64,000 bases of DNA, taken from NCBI GenBank assembly GCA_036825755.1, contig DAISXR010000001.1, positions 1-64,000 of the forward strand, written 5' to 3'. Positions within the stretch are counted from its first letter, which is position 1. Every line of letters starts with the position of its first letter. The notes under the pieces were generated by a model. That model ran no database searches. It had not been told where the DNA came from and saw only the letters and a list, made by a program, of their open reading frames with translations. This document shows positions 25,186-31,882 of this stretch, piece after piece. The position numbers and the translations under genes are program-made. The stretch is from JAJFTV01 sp036825755. GTDB taxonomy: Bacteria; Chloroflexota; Anaerolineae; Anaerolineales; Anaerolineaceae.

Positions 25186-25229
25186 TATCGCCTTCCACGA
25201 TACCTTTCCCCTGAGGGTGGAAGGCGATA
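25186..25229 (+). repeat. Intercistronic long-stem hairpin 2
   Basis: TATCGCCTTCCAC at 25186-25198 pairs perfectly with 25217-25229, leaving an 18-nt loop. It ends 29 bp before the deacylase ATG and just before its ribosome site. Its geometry (13-bp stem, 18-nt loop) nearly copies hairpin 1, although the sequence differs. Confidence 0.75.
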
Positions 25230-25258
25230 ACTTTACAAAAGAAGTCGAGGAGAGAGCC

Positions 25259-26854
25259 ATGTACGATTTATTCATCAAGAATGCAACGATCATTGATGGA
25301 ACTGGAGCCCCCCGCTTTATCGGAAGCGTTGCATGCAAAAACGGCAAGCTTTCTGTTCTCTCCAATAATGCGGCTGTAGAGGCTCAAAAAACGATCGACT
25401 GCACCGGGCTGTATGTTTGCCCCGGGTTCATTGATTCGCATTCCCACGGCGATGTGCCATTGGGTCGCGAGTTTGCGTCACTTTCGAAAATCTCTCAAGG
25501 GATCACTACCCATATTGCCGGACAGTGTGGTTTTTCCATGGCTCCCGTGGATCCTGCGAAACTGGATCTCACCGCGCAGGGCCTGGCAATTTTTACCGAC
25601 ACACTGCCGGAAAATATGTCATCTTTTACTACCTTTAGCGGTTATCTGAATTACGCCAAAAGTCTGAAACTTCCGGAAAATGTTAAGTTTTTAGTCGGTC
25701 ATGTAATGCTGCGTATCGCTGCCATGGGTTTTGACAATCGTAAACCCACATCTGCTGAAATGGAGCACATGAAGTCGATGCTGCGGGAAGCCATGGAAAA
25801 CGGCGCCATGGGTTTCTCGACCGGTTTGATTTATATTCCATGCGCATACTCGGACATCGACGAAATTGTCGAACTTGCCAAAATCGTCAAGGAGTACGGC
25901 GGCGTTTACACCACCCATATGCGCAATGAATCACAGGATGTGCTGAAATCCATCAAAGAATCAATTGAGGTTGCCCGTCGCTCCGGCGTGAAACTTCAAA
26001 TCTCCCACCTGAAGGTCTGCGGGATCAATAACTGGGGTTTGTCAGAGCAGATGCTGAAACTGATCGACGACGCGAATCGTGAAGGTTTGCAGGTAACGGC
26101 TGACCAGTACCCTTATACTGCCTCGATGACTCACCTGAATGTTTGCATCCCGCCCAAATACTTCACCAAAGGGATTGGCGGGATGGTGGAATATCTCAAA
26201 GATCCGGCTCAACGCGCCCAGATCAGGCACGAAATTGAGACCTGTGATGACTTTGAGAACCAGGTGCGCAATTGCAATGGTTTTGATGGCGTATTTATTT
26301 CACGCGCGGCCAAAACCCCGGCGGTGGAAGGTCTTACTATCGGTGAGTACGCACGCCAGCATAACCTGGATCCGTACGATGTTTTGTTTGACACATTGAT
26401 CGCCAACCAGGGTGTGGCTACGGCCATCTATTCCAGCATGGGCGAGGATGATGTATTCCGTATCATCCAGAATGACCATGTGGTGGTTGGCACGGATGGT
26501 ATTGTCAAATCAGCCGAAGAAAGAGCGCATCCTCGCGCATACGGTTCCTTCCCAAGAGCCATCCGCTACTTTGTTAAGGAAAAAGGTGTCCTGTCACTTG
26601 AGAAGATGATCTCCAAGATGACCTCGCGCAGCGCTGAAGCAGCCATGATCCCCACCAAGGGTGTAATCAAAGACGGCTACGATGCAGACCTGGTGATCTT
26701 CAATTATGAGACGATCAAGGATACTGCCAATTTCCTGAATTCCAATTTACTGGCAGATGGTATTGATTATGTGATTGTCGGCGGCGAAGTTGTTTATCAC
26801 GACAAGAAGCTGACAGGGGCCAAACCAGGCAGAGTTCTGCTGCAAGGCCAATAA
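25259..26854 (+). CDS. N-acyl-D-amino-acid deacylase (D-aminoacylase), amidohydrolase superfamily
   Basis: The protein (531 aa from this ATG) is a cytoplasmic metal hydrolase. Visible motifs are the HxH of DSHSHGDVP (about 68-76), GQCGFSMAP with the Cys that acts as a zinc ligand in D-aminoacylases (about residue 97), the strand-end YTTHMRNES (about 219-227) and LQISHLKVCG, and the catalytic Asp in VVGTDGI (near 410). The enzyme releases D-amino acids from N-acyl forms. I chose the ATG at 25259, with GGAGAG before it. An open reading frame continues upstream to 25130, but it crosses the two hairpins and has no family support. The DUF819 gene upstream is the likely transport partner. Confidence 0.9.
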   Translation: MYDLFIKNATIIDGTGAPRFIGSVACKNGKLSVLSNNAAVEAQKTIDCTGLYVCPGFIDSHSHGDVPLGREFASLSKISQGITTHIAGQCGFSMAPVDPAKLDLTAQGLAIFTDTLPENMSSFTTFSGYLNYAKSLKLPENVKFLVGHVMLRIAAMGFDNRKPTSAEMEHMKSMLREAMENGAMGFSTGLIYIPCAYSDIDEIVELAKIVKEYGGVYTTHMRNESQDVLKSIKESIEVARRSGVKLQISHLKVCGINNWGLSEQMLKLIDDANREGLQVTADQYPYTASMTHLNVCIPPKYFTKGIGGMVEYLKDPAQRAQIRHEIETCDDFENQVRNCNGFDGVFISRAAKTPAVEGLTIGEYARQHNLDPYDVLFDTLIANQGVATAIYSSMGEDDVFRIIQNDHVVVGTDGIVKSAEERAHPRAYGSFPRAIRYFVKEKGVLSLEKMISKMTSRSAEAAMIPTKGVIKDGYDADLVIFNYETIKDTANFLNSNLLADGIDYVIVGGEVVYHDKKLTGAKPGRVLLQGQ

Positions 26855-26893
26855 TACTGGTACCGCATTGAGTTTATCGGTATTCCATATGTG

Positions 26894-26927
26894 GAAGAAG
26901 GAGACAGTACAATCTGTCTCCTTCTTC
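26894..26927 (+). terminator. Terminator-like hairpin after the deacylase gene
   Basis: A perfect 14-bp stem (GAAGAAGGAGACAG at 26894-26907 with 26914-26927, loop TACAAT). The distal arm itself is pyrimidine-rich, but no long T run follows. It marks the end of the DUF819-deacylase operon. Confidence 0.65.
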
Positions 26928-26949
26928 AATCTGATGGCAGCGGTCACCC

Positions 26950-27013
26950 TTGACCTTTCACTCACTACAAGCTAAAATGCAGGTTTGCTGGCGTAACCGA
27001 GATCCTATATAAT
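26950..27013 (+). promoter_or_regulatory. Tandem sigma70-type promoters of ffh
   Basis: P1 is TTGACC (26950-26955), 17 bp, TAAAAT (26973-26978). P2 is TTGCTG (26985-26990), 17 bp, TATAAT (27008-27013). Both have ideal spacing, and the GTG start of ffh follows 33 bp after P2. Two tandem promoters fit the high and steady need for ffh-rpsP expression. Confidence 0.65.
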
Positions 27014-27045
27014 AGGAAACGCCGTTAGAGCAGGGATAACATCAC

Positions 27046-28368
27046 GTGTTTGCGAGTTTATCGGAACGTCTGAACGACATCTTTAAAGAACTTCGCAGGC
27101 ATGGCAAACTGTCAACAGAAGACGTTGACACCGCCATGCGGGAAGTTCGTATTGCTTTATTAGAAGCAGATGTCCATTACAGCGTGGTAAAAGACTTCGT
27201 CAAACGGGTGAAAGAACGCGCAGTGGGCGCAGAAGTGTCCAGAGCGCTCAACCCTGCCCAGCAAGTGATCAAAATTGTCCATGAAGAATTGATTCGCACC
27301 CTTGGCGATCCGGCTCCGTTGAACCTGACCGGTGCAAAACCGCGCGTGGTGATTCTGGTTGGCTTACAGGGCTCCGGTAAAACCACCGCCGCTGCCAAGC
27401 TGGCGCGTCTTTTACGCTCGCAGGGTGAGCGTGTGATGCTGGTAGCCGCTGATCCATACCGCCCGGCAGCCGTGAAACAACTGCAAACGCTGGGTCAAAA
27501 GATCGGAGTGGAAGTATTCCACACCCCGGATGTCACTCCACCCAAAATGGTACAACAGGTGTATGAGACCGCTCAAAAAGGCGGCTATTCGGTGATGATC
27601 GTCGACACCGCCGGCCGGTCTCAGCTTGACCAGCAGTTGATGGATGAATTATCTGCCATTCATTCCAAAGTGGTTGCCGCTGATACTATTCTGGTGATCG
27701 ACGCGATGATTGGTCAGGAAGCGTTGGGCGTGGCCGAGGGTTTCCGTGATTCCATCCCGCTGACCGGTTTGATCCTAACCAAAATGGACGGTGATGCCCG
27801 CGGCGGCGCTGCAATTTCCATCCGCAGCGTCACCGGTGTGCCGATTAAGTATCTGGGCACCGGCGAGGGCGTGGATGCCATCGAGGCGTATGACCCCGGA
27901 CGGCTCGCATCACGCATTTTAGGCATGGGTGATATCATCGGTCTGATTGAAAAAGCCGAAACTGCTTTCGATCAGGAACAGGCCGAGAAACAGGCCAAGA
28001 AGTTGATGAGCGGTGAATTCACGCTGGAAGACTTCACCGAGCAGCTTAAACAGATCCGAAAAATGGGTCCGCTGCAGCAGATTTTGGAAATGCTGCCGGG
28101 GGGTCTGGGTGCCGCTGCCAAATCCATGCCGCAGGGGCAGGCGGAAGACCAGATGAAACTGGCTGAGGCAATCGTCAACTCGATGACAAAGTATGAAAGA
28201 CGAAACCCGGACGTACTCAACGCCAGCCGCCGGCGCCGCATCGCTCGCGGATCTGGTACCGACGTCCAGGATGTTAACCGCATCATGAAGCAATTCCGTG
28301 ATGCGCAGCGTATGTTCAAAATGATTAAGAAGTCAGGAACAAAGGATTTATCTCGTTTATTACGTTAG
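27046..28368 (+). CDS. ffh: Signal recognition particle protein Ffh (SRP54)
   Basis: Ffh binds signal sequences of nascent chains and, with 4.5S RNA and FtsY, targets ribosomes to the membrane. The 440-residue sequence has the N domain (about 1-85), the GTPase G domain with GLQGSGKTT (106-114), DTAGR near 187 and TKMDGDARGG near 246-255, and a methionine-poor to moderate M domain ending GTKDLSRLLR. It uses a GTG start. The length is near the lower end of the family because the usual Gly/Met-rich tail is missing. It leads into rpsP, khpA and rimM, a common linkage. Confidence 0.97.
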   Translation: MFASLSERLNDIFKELRRHGKLSTEDVDTAMREVRIALLEADVHYSVVKDFVKRVKERAVGAEVSRALNPAQQVIKIVHEELIRTLGDPAPLNLTGAKPRVVILVGLQGSGKTTAAAKLARLLRSQGERVMLVAADPYRPAAVKQLQTLGQKIGVEVFHTPDVTPPKMVQQVYETAQKGGYSVMIVDTAGRSQLDQQLMDELSAIHSKVVAADTILVIDAMIGQEALGVAEGFRDSIPLTGLILTKMDGDARGGAAISIRSVTGVPIKYLGTGEGVDAIEAYDPGRLASRILGMGDIIGLIEKAETAFDQEQAEKQAKKLMSGEFTLEDFTEQLKQIRKMGPLQQILEMLPGGLGAAAKSMPQGQAEDQMKLAEAIVNSMTKYERRNPDVLNASRRRRIARGSGTDVQDVNRIMKQFRDAQRMFKMIKKSGTKDLSRLLR

Positions 28369-28476
28369 CGTTAGAATCGGAAGATACGCCTCCCTTCTGC
28401 GTACCCTCAAACTCTTCCGCATTTTGACCAACGACTGATAAAAACAAATTAGACAGGATCAGGAGAAATATAAAAA

Positions 28477-28803
28477 ATGGTACGAATTCGTTTGCGTCGT
28501 GTCGGTTTACGCAATCAACCCAGTTATCGTGTGATTGCTGCCAACAGTGAAAGCCCTCGTGATGGGAAGTTCCTGGAAATTCTGGGCAACTACAACCCCC
28601 GCACTGAACCTTTCACCCTGGACGTCAAAGAAGACCGTGTTTATCACTGGATGAACAACGGGGCACAATTAACCGAATCCGTCGAGCGCCTCTTCAAGAG
28701 CACCGGGATTCTGGATCGTTTTCAGCGTTTCAAAGGCGGCGAAAATGTTGATACCCTGCTCGCCGAAGCGGACGCATTCTTCAAGAACCGGACGGCAAAA
28801 TAA
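28477..28803 (+). CDS. rpsP: 30S ribosomal protein bS16
   Basis: The protein opens VRIRLRRVGLRNQPSYRVIA and continues SPRDGKFLEILGNYNPRTEP, the bS16 signature. The 108 residues include a C-terminal extension of about 25 residues beyond the core, as in several Chloroflexota-type bS16 proteins. bS16 assembles early in the 30S subunit. A good ribosome site (CAGGAGAAATATAAAAAATG) precedes the ATG. It is followed by khpA and rimM. Confidence 0.97.
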   Translation: MVRIRLRRVGLRNQPSYRVIAANSESPRDGKFLEILGNYNPRTEPFTLDVKEDRVYHWMNNGAQLTESVERLFKSTGILDRFQRFKGGENVDTLLAEADAFFKNRTAK

Positions 28804-28855
28804 TCCTGTACAGTCAAGTTGGTATCCGGGTTTGAAGTCCGGGAAAGGACAGATT

Positions 28856-29092
28856 GTGAAAGAGTTAATTGAATATATTGCACGATCCCTGGCAGATAAT
28901 CCAATGGATGTGAGGGTACGTCAGGATCGATCCGGGAATAAAATTCGTTTGCAGTTGCAGGTTGCCAAAGAAGACATGGGGCGTGTCATCGGCAAGGGCG
29001 GCCGTGTTGCCAATGCAATGCGTATTTTGTCACGGGTCGTAGCCGTAAGGGAAGGCAAGCAGGTTTATCTGGATGTTGTTGAGCCACGATGA
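28856..29092 (+). CDS. khpA: KH-domain RNA-binding protein KhpA
   Basis: This 78-residue single KH-domain protein has the KH GxxG loop as VIGKGGRVANAMR (about 43-55). It uses a GTG start with AAAGGAC upstream; an earlier in-frame start at 28745 lies inside rpsP and is rejected. KhpA and its partner KhpB bind RNA and affect cell size and envelope growth in Firmicutes; in other phyla the role is open. The rpsP-khpA-rimM order is widely conserved. Its stop overlaps rimM by 4 bp. Confidence 0.93.
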   Translation: MKELIEYIARSLADNPMDVRVRQDRSGNKIRLQLQVAKEDMGRVIGKGGRVANAMRILSRVVAVREGKQVYLDVVEPR

Positions 29093-29652
29093 GCGGGGCA
29101 CAGGCATCCGAACAAAACGACCAACCAAAATCAACAGGCTCGCCCCAACAAGGCGAGCCGTTGTACTTAGTTGTCGGACAGATTAGAAAACCGCACGGAC
29201 TTAAGGGGGAAGTGCTTTTTGAGGTGATGACCGATTTTCCGGAGCGGCTTCAGCGCGGAAAACGAGTCTACATTGGTGATGAGCATACTCTCATGACCAT
29301 CATCGGTGTGAGAAGTCACAACAAGGGCTTACTCGTCAGCTTTCGGGGCAAGGAAACGCCGGAAGATGTGGAATCGTTGCGTAATGAGATGGTGTATGTG
29401 AAAACCTCCGAACTACCATCGCTGCCGAAAGGTGAGTATTATTTTCACCAGATGGTAGGGCTGCAGGTTTACAATGAGCAGGAAGAACTGTTGGGTGAAC
29501 TGACCGAGATCCTGGAAACGGGAGCCAATGACGTGTATGTCATCAATACGCCTGAAGGCAAGGAACTGCTGGTTCCGGCGATTGAATCCGTTTTGAAACT
29601 GGTCGATCTCGACAGGAAAAGGATCGTCATATCTCCGCCTGAATGGGATTGA
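29089..29652 (+). CDS. rimM: Ribosome maturation factor RimM
   Basis: RimM assists assembly of the 30S head around bS19. The 187-residue protein has a hydrophilic N-terminal leader of about 22 residues, then the RimM N domain (LVVGQIRKPHGLKGEVLFEV, about 26-45) and the PRC-barrel C domain (YYFHQMVGLQVYN and ELLVPAIESVLKLVDL). The start overlaps khpA by 4 bp. Unusually for this neighbourhood, trmD and rplS do not follow; dprA does, 4 bp after the stop. Confidence 0.95.
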   Translation: MSGAQASEQNDQPKSTGSPQQGEPLYLVVGQIRKPHGLKGEVLFEVMTDFPERLQRGKRVYIGDEHTLMTIIGVRSHNKGLLVSFRGKETPEDVESLRNEMVYVKTSELPSLPKGEYYFHQMVGLQVYNEQEELLGELTEILETGANDVYVINTPEGKELLVPAIESVLKLVDLDRKRIVISPPEWD

Positions 29653-29656
29653 TTGC

Positions 29657-30775
29657 ATGGATCCGCGTATCTACTGGGTGGGTTTCAATCATATTCGCGG
29701 AATTGGCGCTGTCAGAATGCAGCGGCTACTGCAATTTTTTGGTGACCTTTCAATTGCCTGGGATGCTCCGCTCGATGCGTTGACAGCCGCAGGGCTGAGC
29801 GAAAAGCTGGCTCTCCAGGTGATTGAAAGTCGCAAGAAAATCGATCCTTCACAATTATTTTCCAGTATTCAAAACAAGGGCATTCACATTCTGACCAGCC
29901 TGGATGATGCCTATCCCAGAAAGCTGCGTGAAATTGATCAGCCGCCACCGGTGCTGTACACCCTGGGGAGCCTTCAACCGGAAGATGATTGGGCGGTGGC
30001 GATTGTGGGCACCCGCCGAATGACCGGGTATGGTAAGCAGGTCGCCAGTGAACTGGCCGCTTTCCTGGCCCGGCATGGGGTCACCGTGGTCAGCGGGCTG
30101 GCCAGAGGCATCGACGCTGCGGCGCATTCATCCAGTATACAGTCCGGCGGACGAACGCTGGCTGTGCTTGGTTGCGGTGTAGATGTAGTGTATCCGCCTG
30201 AAAACAAAATGATCTACCAGCAGATCACCCAGCACGGGGCTGTGATCAGCGATTACTGCCCTGGTACCGCTCCGGAGGGGGTGAATTTTCCGCCCCGCAA
30301 CCGGATTATTTCCGGTCTGACCTCCGCCACCGTGGTGATCGAGGCGGCTGCCACCAGCGGAGCGCTGATTACCTCCACGTTTGCAGCCGAACAGGGGCGT
30401 GAAGTTTTCGCGGTGCCTGGCAGTATCTATGCCGCCCAAAGTAAAGGTACCAATGATCTAATCCGGCAGGGCGCACGCCCATTGCTGGATTTTGAAGAAC
30501 TGCTGGAGATATTACAATACAAACATGTCAATCAATCACAAACGGCGCGGAAGCTGCTGCCGGTTGATGATGTAGAAGCGCAGGTTTTACAGGTTTTGGG
30601 AGATTACCCAACCCACGTGGATGAAATCCATGTCAAATCAGGGTTATCCATGGCTGTGGTATCTTCTACCCTGACCCTGCTGGAGTTGAAAGGGATGGTA
30701 TACAAATCCGGGCCGATGAATTATTCTGTGGTCCGGGAGTCATTATCAGGTTATGGGAGTGAGTCGACAAAATGA
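29657..30775 (+). CDS. dprA: DNA processing protein DprA
   Basis: DprA binds incoming single-stranded DNA in natural transformation and loads RecA. The 372 residues include an N-terminal helix-hairpin-helix-like region (FNHIRGIGAVRMQRLLQFF), the Rossmann-like core with VGTRRMTGYGKQVASELA, VVSGLARGIDAAAHSSS and VYPPENKMIY, NFPPRNRIISGLT for nucleotide binding, and a C-terminal winged-helix (about 300-360). All conserved motifs are intact. No other competence genes are present in the window. It overlaps the following nucleotidyltransferase by 4 bp. Confidence 0.95.
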   Translation: MDPRIYWVGFNHIRGIGAVRMQRLLQFFGDLSIAWDAPLDALTAAGLSEKLALQVIESRKKIDPSQLFSSIQNKGIHILTSLDDAYPRKLREIDQPPPVLYTLGSLQPEDDWAVAIVGTRRMTGYGKQVASELAAFLARHGVTVVSGLARGIDAAAHSSSIQSGGRTLAVLGCGVDVVYPPENKMIYQQITQHGAVISDYCPGTAPEGVNFPPRNRIISGLTSATVVIEAAATSGALITSTFAAEQGREVFAVPGSIYAAQSKGTNDLIRQGARPLLDFEELLEILQYKHVNQSQTARKLLPVDDVEAQVLQVLGDYPTHVDEIHVKSGLSMAVVSSTLTLLELKGMVYKSGPMNYSVVRESLSGYGSESTK

Positions 30776-31872
30776 GTGAACCTCTGAAACATTTTTATGC
30801 TGTCATTATGGCAGGGGGCGGAGGAACACGTCTTTGGCCGTTATCGCGGCAGAGCCGCCCAAAACAGGTACTCGATCTGGTGGATGGCCGGTCTATGTTT
30901 AATATCGCAGTCGACCGGCTGGAGGGGTTGTTCCCTCATGACCATATTTATGTGGTCACTGTTCAGGATCAGGCTGATCAACTGATGCAGTTATGCCCCA
31001 CCATTCCGGCCGAGAATTACCTGATCGAACCCTTCCCGCGCGGCACGGCCTCAGTGGTTGGGCTGGCGGCCATCGTCCTGCAGCACAAAGATCCCAACGC
31101 AGTGATGGCGGTGCTTACCGCGGATCACTTTATTGAGGATGTAGCCCGGTTTCAACAGGTGCTGCGATCTGCTTATCAATTAAGCCTGCAGGATTATCTG
31201 GTCACGTTGGGGATCACACCGACCTTCCCTTCCACCGGGTATGGGTATATCCATCGCGGGGAAGCGCTTGGCGAACAGGAAGGTTTCAAGACTTATCGTG
31301 CGCTCAAGTTTAAAGAAAAACCCGCTCTGCCGGATGCGGAACGTTTTTTGGAGAGCCAGGACCATGATTGGAACTCCGGCATGTTTATCTGGAAGACTGC
31401 TAATATCCTCGAAGAAATCAACCGGCAGATGCCTGAATTGGCCGGTATTCTGAGTGATATCCAAAAAATGCTGAACGATGCTGACTGGAACCAGCATATT
31501 TATGAATTATGGGGTAAGATCACCCCGCAAAGTATCGACTATGGAATTATGGAACATGCTCAAAACATGGCAGTGATCCCGGTTGCGGATATGGGTTGGA
31601 ACGATGTCGGGGCGTGGGATTCGCTTTACGACGTTCTCCAACCGGACCAAAATGGGAATATTATTCGCCATGATAACTTTATTGGGCTTGAATCAAAGAA
31701 TGTAGTGGTATTATCCAGGGAATCCGGTCGCCTGATCGTAACCATCGGTGTTGAGGACCTGATTCTGGTGGATACTGGTGATGCGCTGCTGGTGTGCAGC
31801 CGGGAAAAAGCGCAAAATGTGAAGGATGTTGTCAATCGATTAAAAGCCGAAGGCCGACAGCAGTACCTGTAG
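30772..31872 (+). CDS. Mannose-1-phosphate guanylyltransferase
   Basis: This enzyme makes GDP-mannose from GTP and mannose-1-phosphate. The 366-residue protein starts with the nucleotidyltransferase signature VIMAGGGGTRLWPLSRQSRP (about 12-31) and has FKEKPALPDAERFLES and the WNSGMFIWK motif, plus DMGWNDVGAWDS near 265. It is the single-function type: no C-terminal phosphomannose isomerase cupin is present. GDP-mannose may feed the glycosyltransferases encoded at 42666-58968 (inference). It overlaps dprA by 4 bp, and topA follows after 10 bp. Confidence 0.92.
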   Translation: MSEPLKHFYAVIMAGGGGTRLWPLSRQSRPKQVLDLVDGRSMFNIAVDRLEGLFPHDHIYVVTVQDQADQLMQLCPTIPAENYLIEPFPRGTASVVGLAAIVLQHKDPNAVMAVLTADHFIEDVARFQQVLRSAYQLSLQDYLVTLGITPTFPSTGYGYIHRGEALGEQEGFKTYRALKFKEKPALPDAERFLESQDHDWNSGMFIWKTANILEEINRQMPELAGILSDIQKMLNDADWNQHIYELWGKITPQSIDYGIMEHAQNMAVIPVADMGWNDVGAWDSLYDVLQPDQNGNIIRHDNFIGLESKNVVVLSRESGRLIVTIGVEDLILVDTGDALLVCSREKAQNVKDVVNRLKAEGRQQYL

Positions 31873-31882
31873 GAGAAGAAAA

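Noticed and set aside
25130..25258. Upstream in-frame extension of the deacylase gene (43 extra codons)
   Set aside because: It crosses the hairpins and lacks a ribosome site. The family starts at the downstream ATG, which has GGAGAG.
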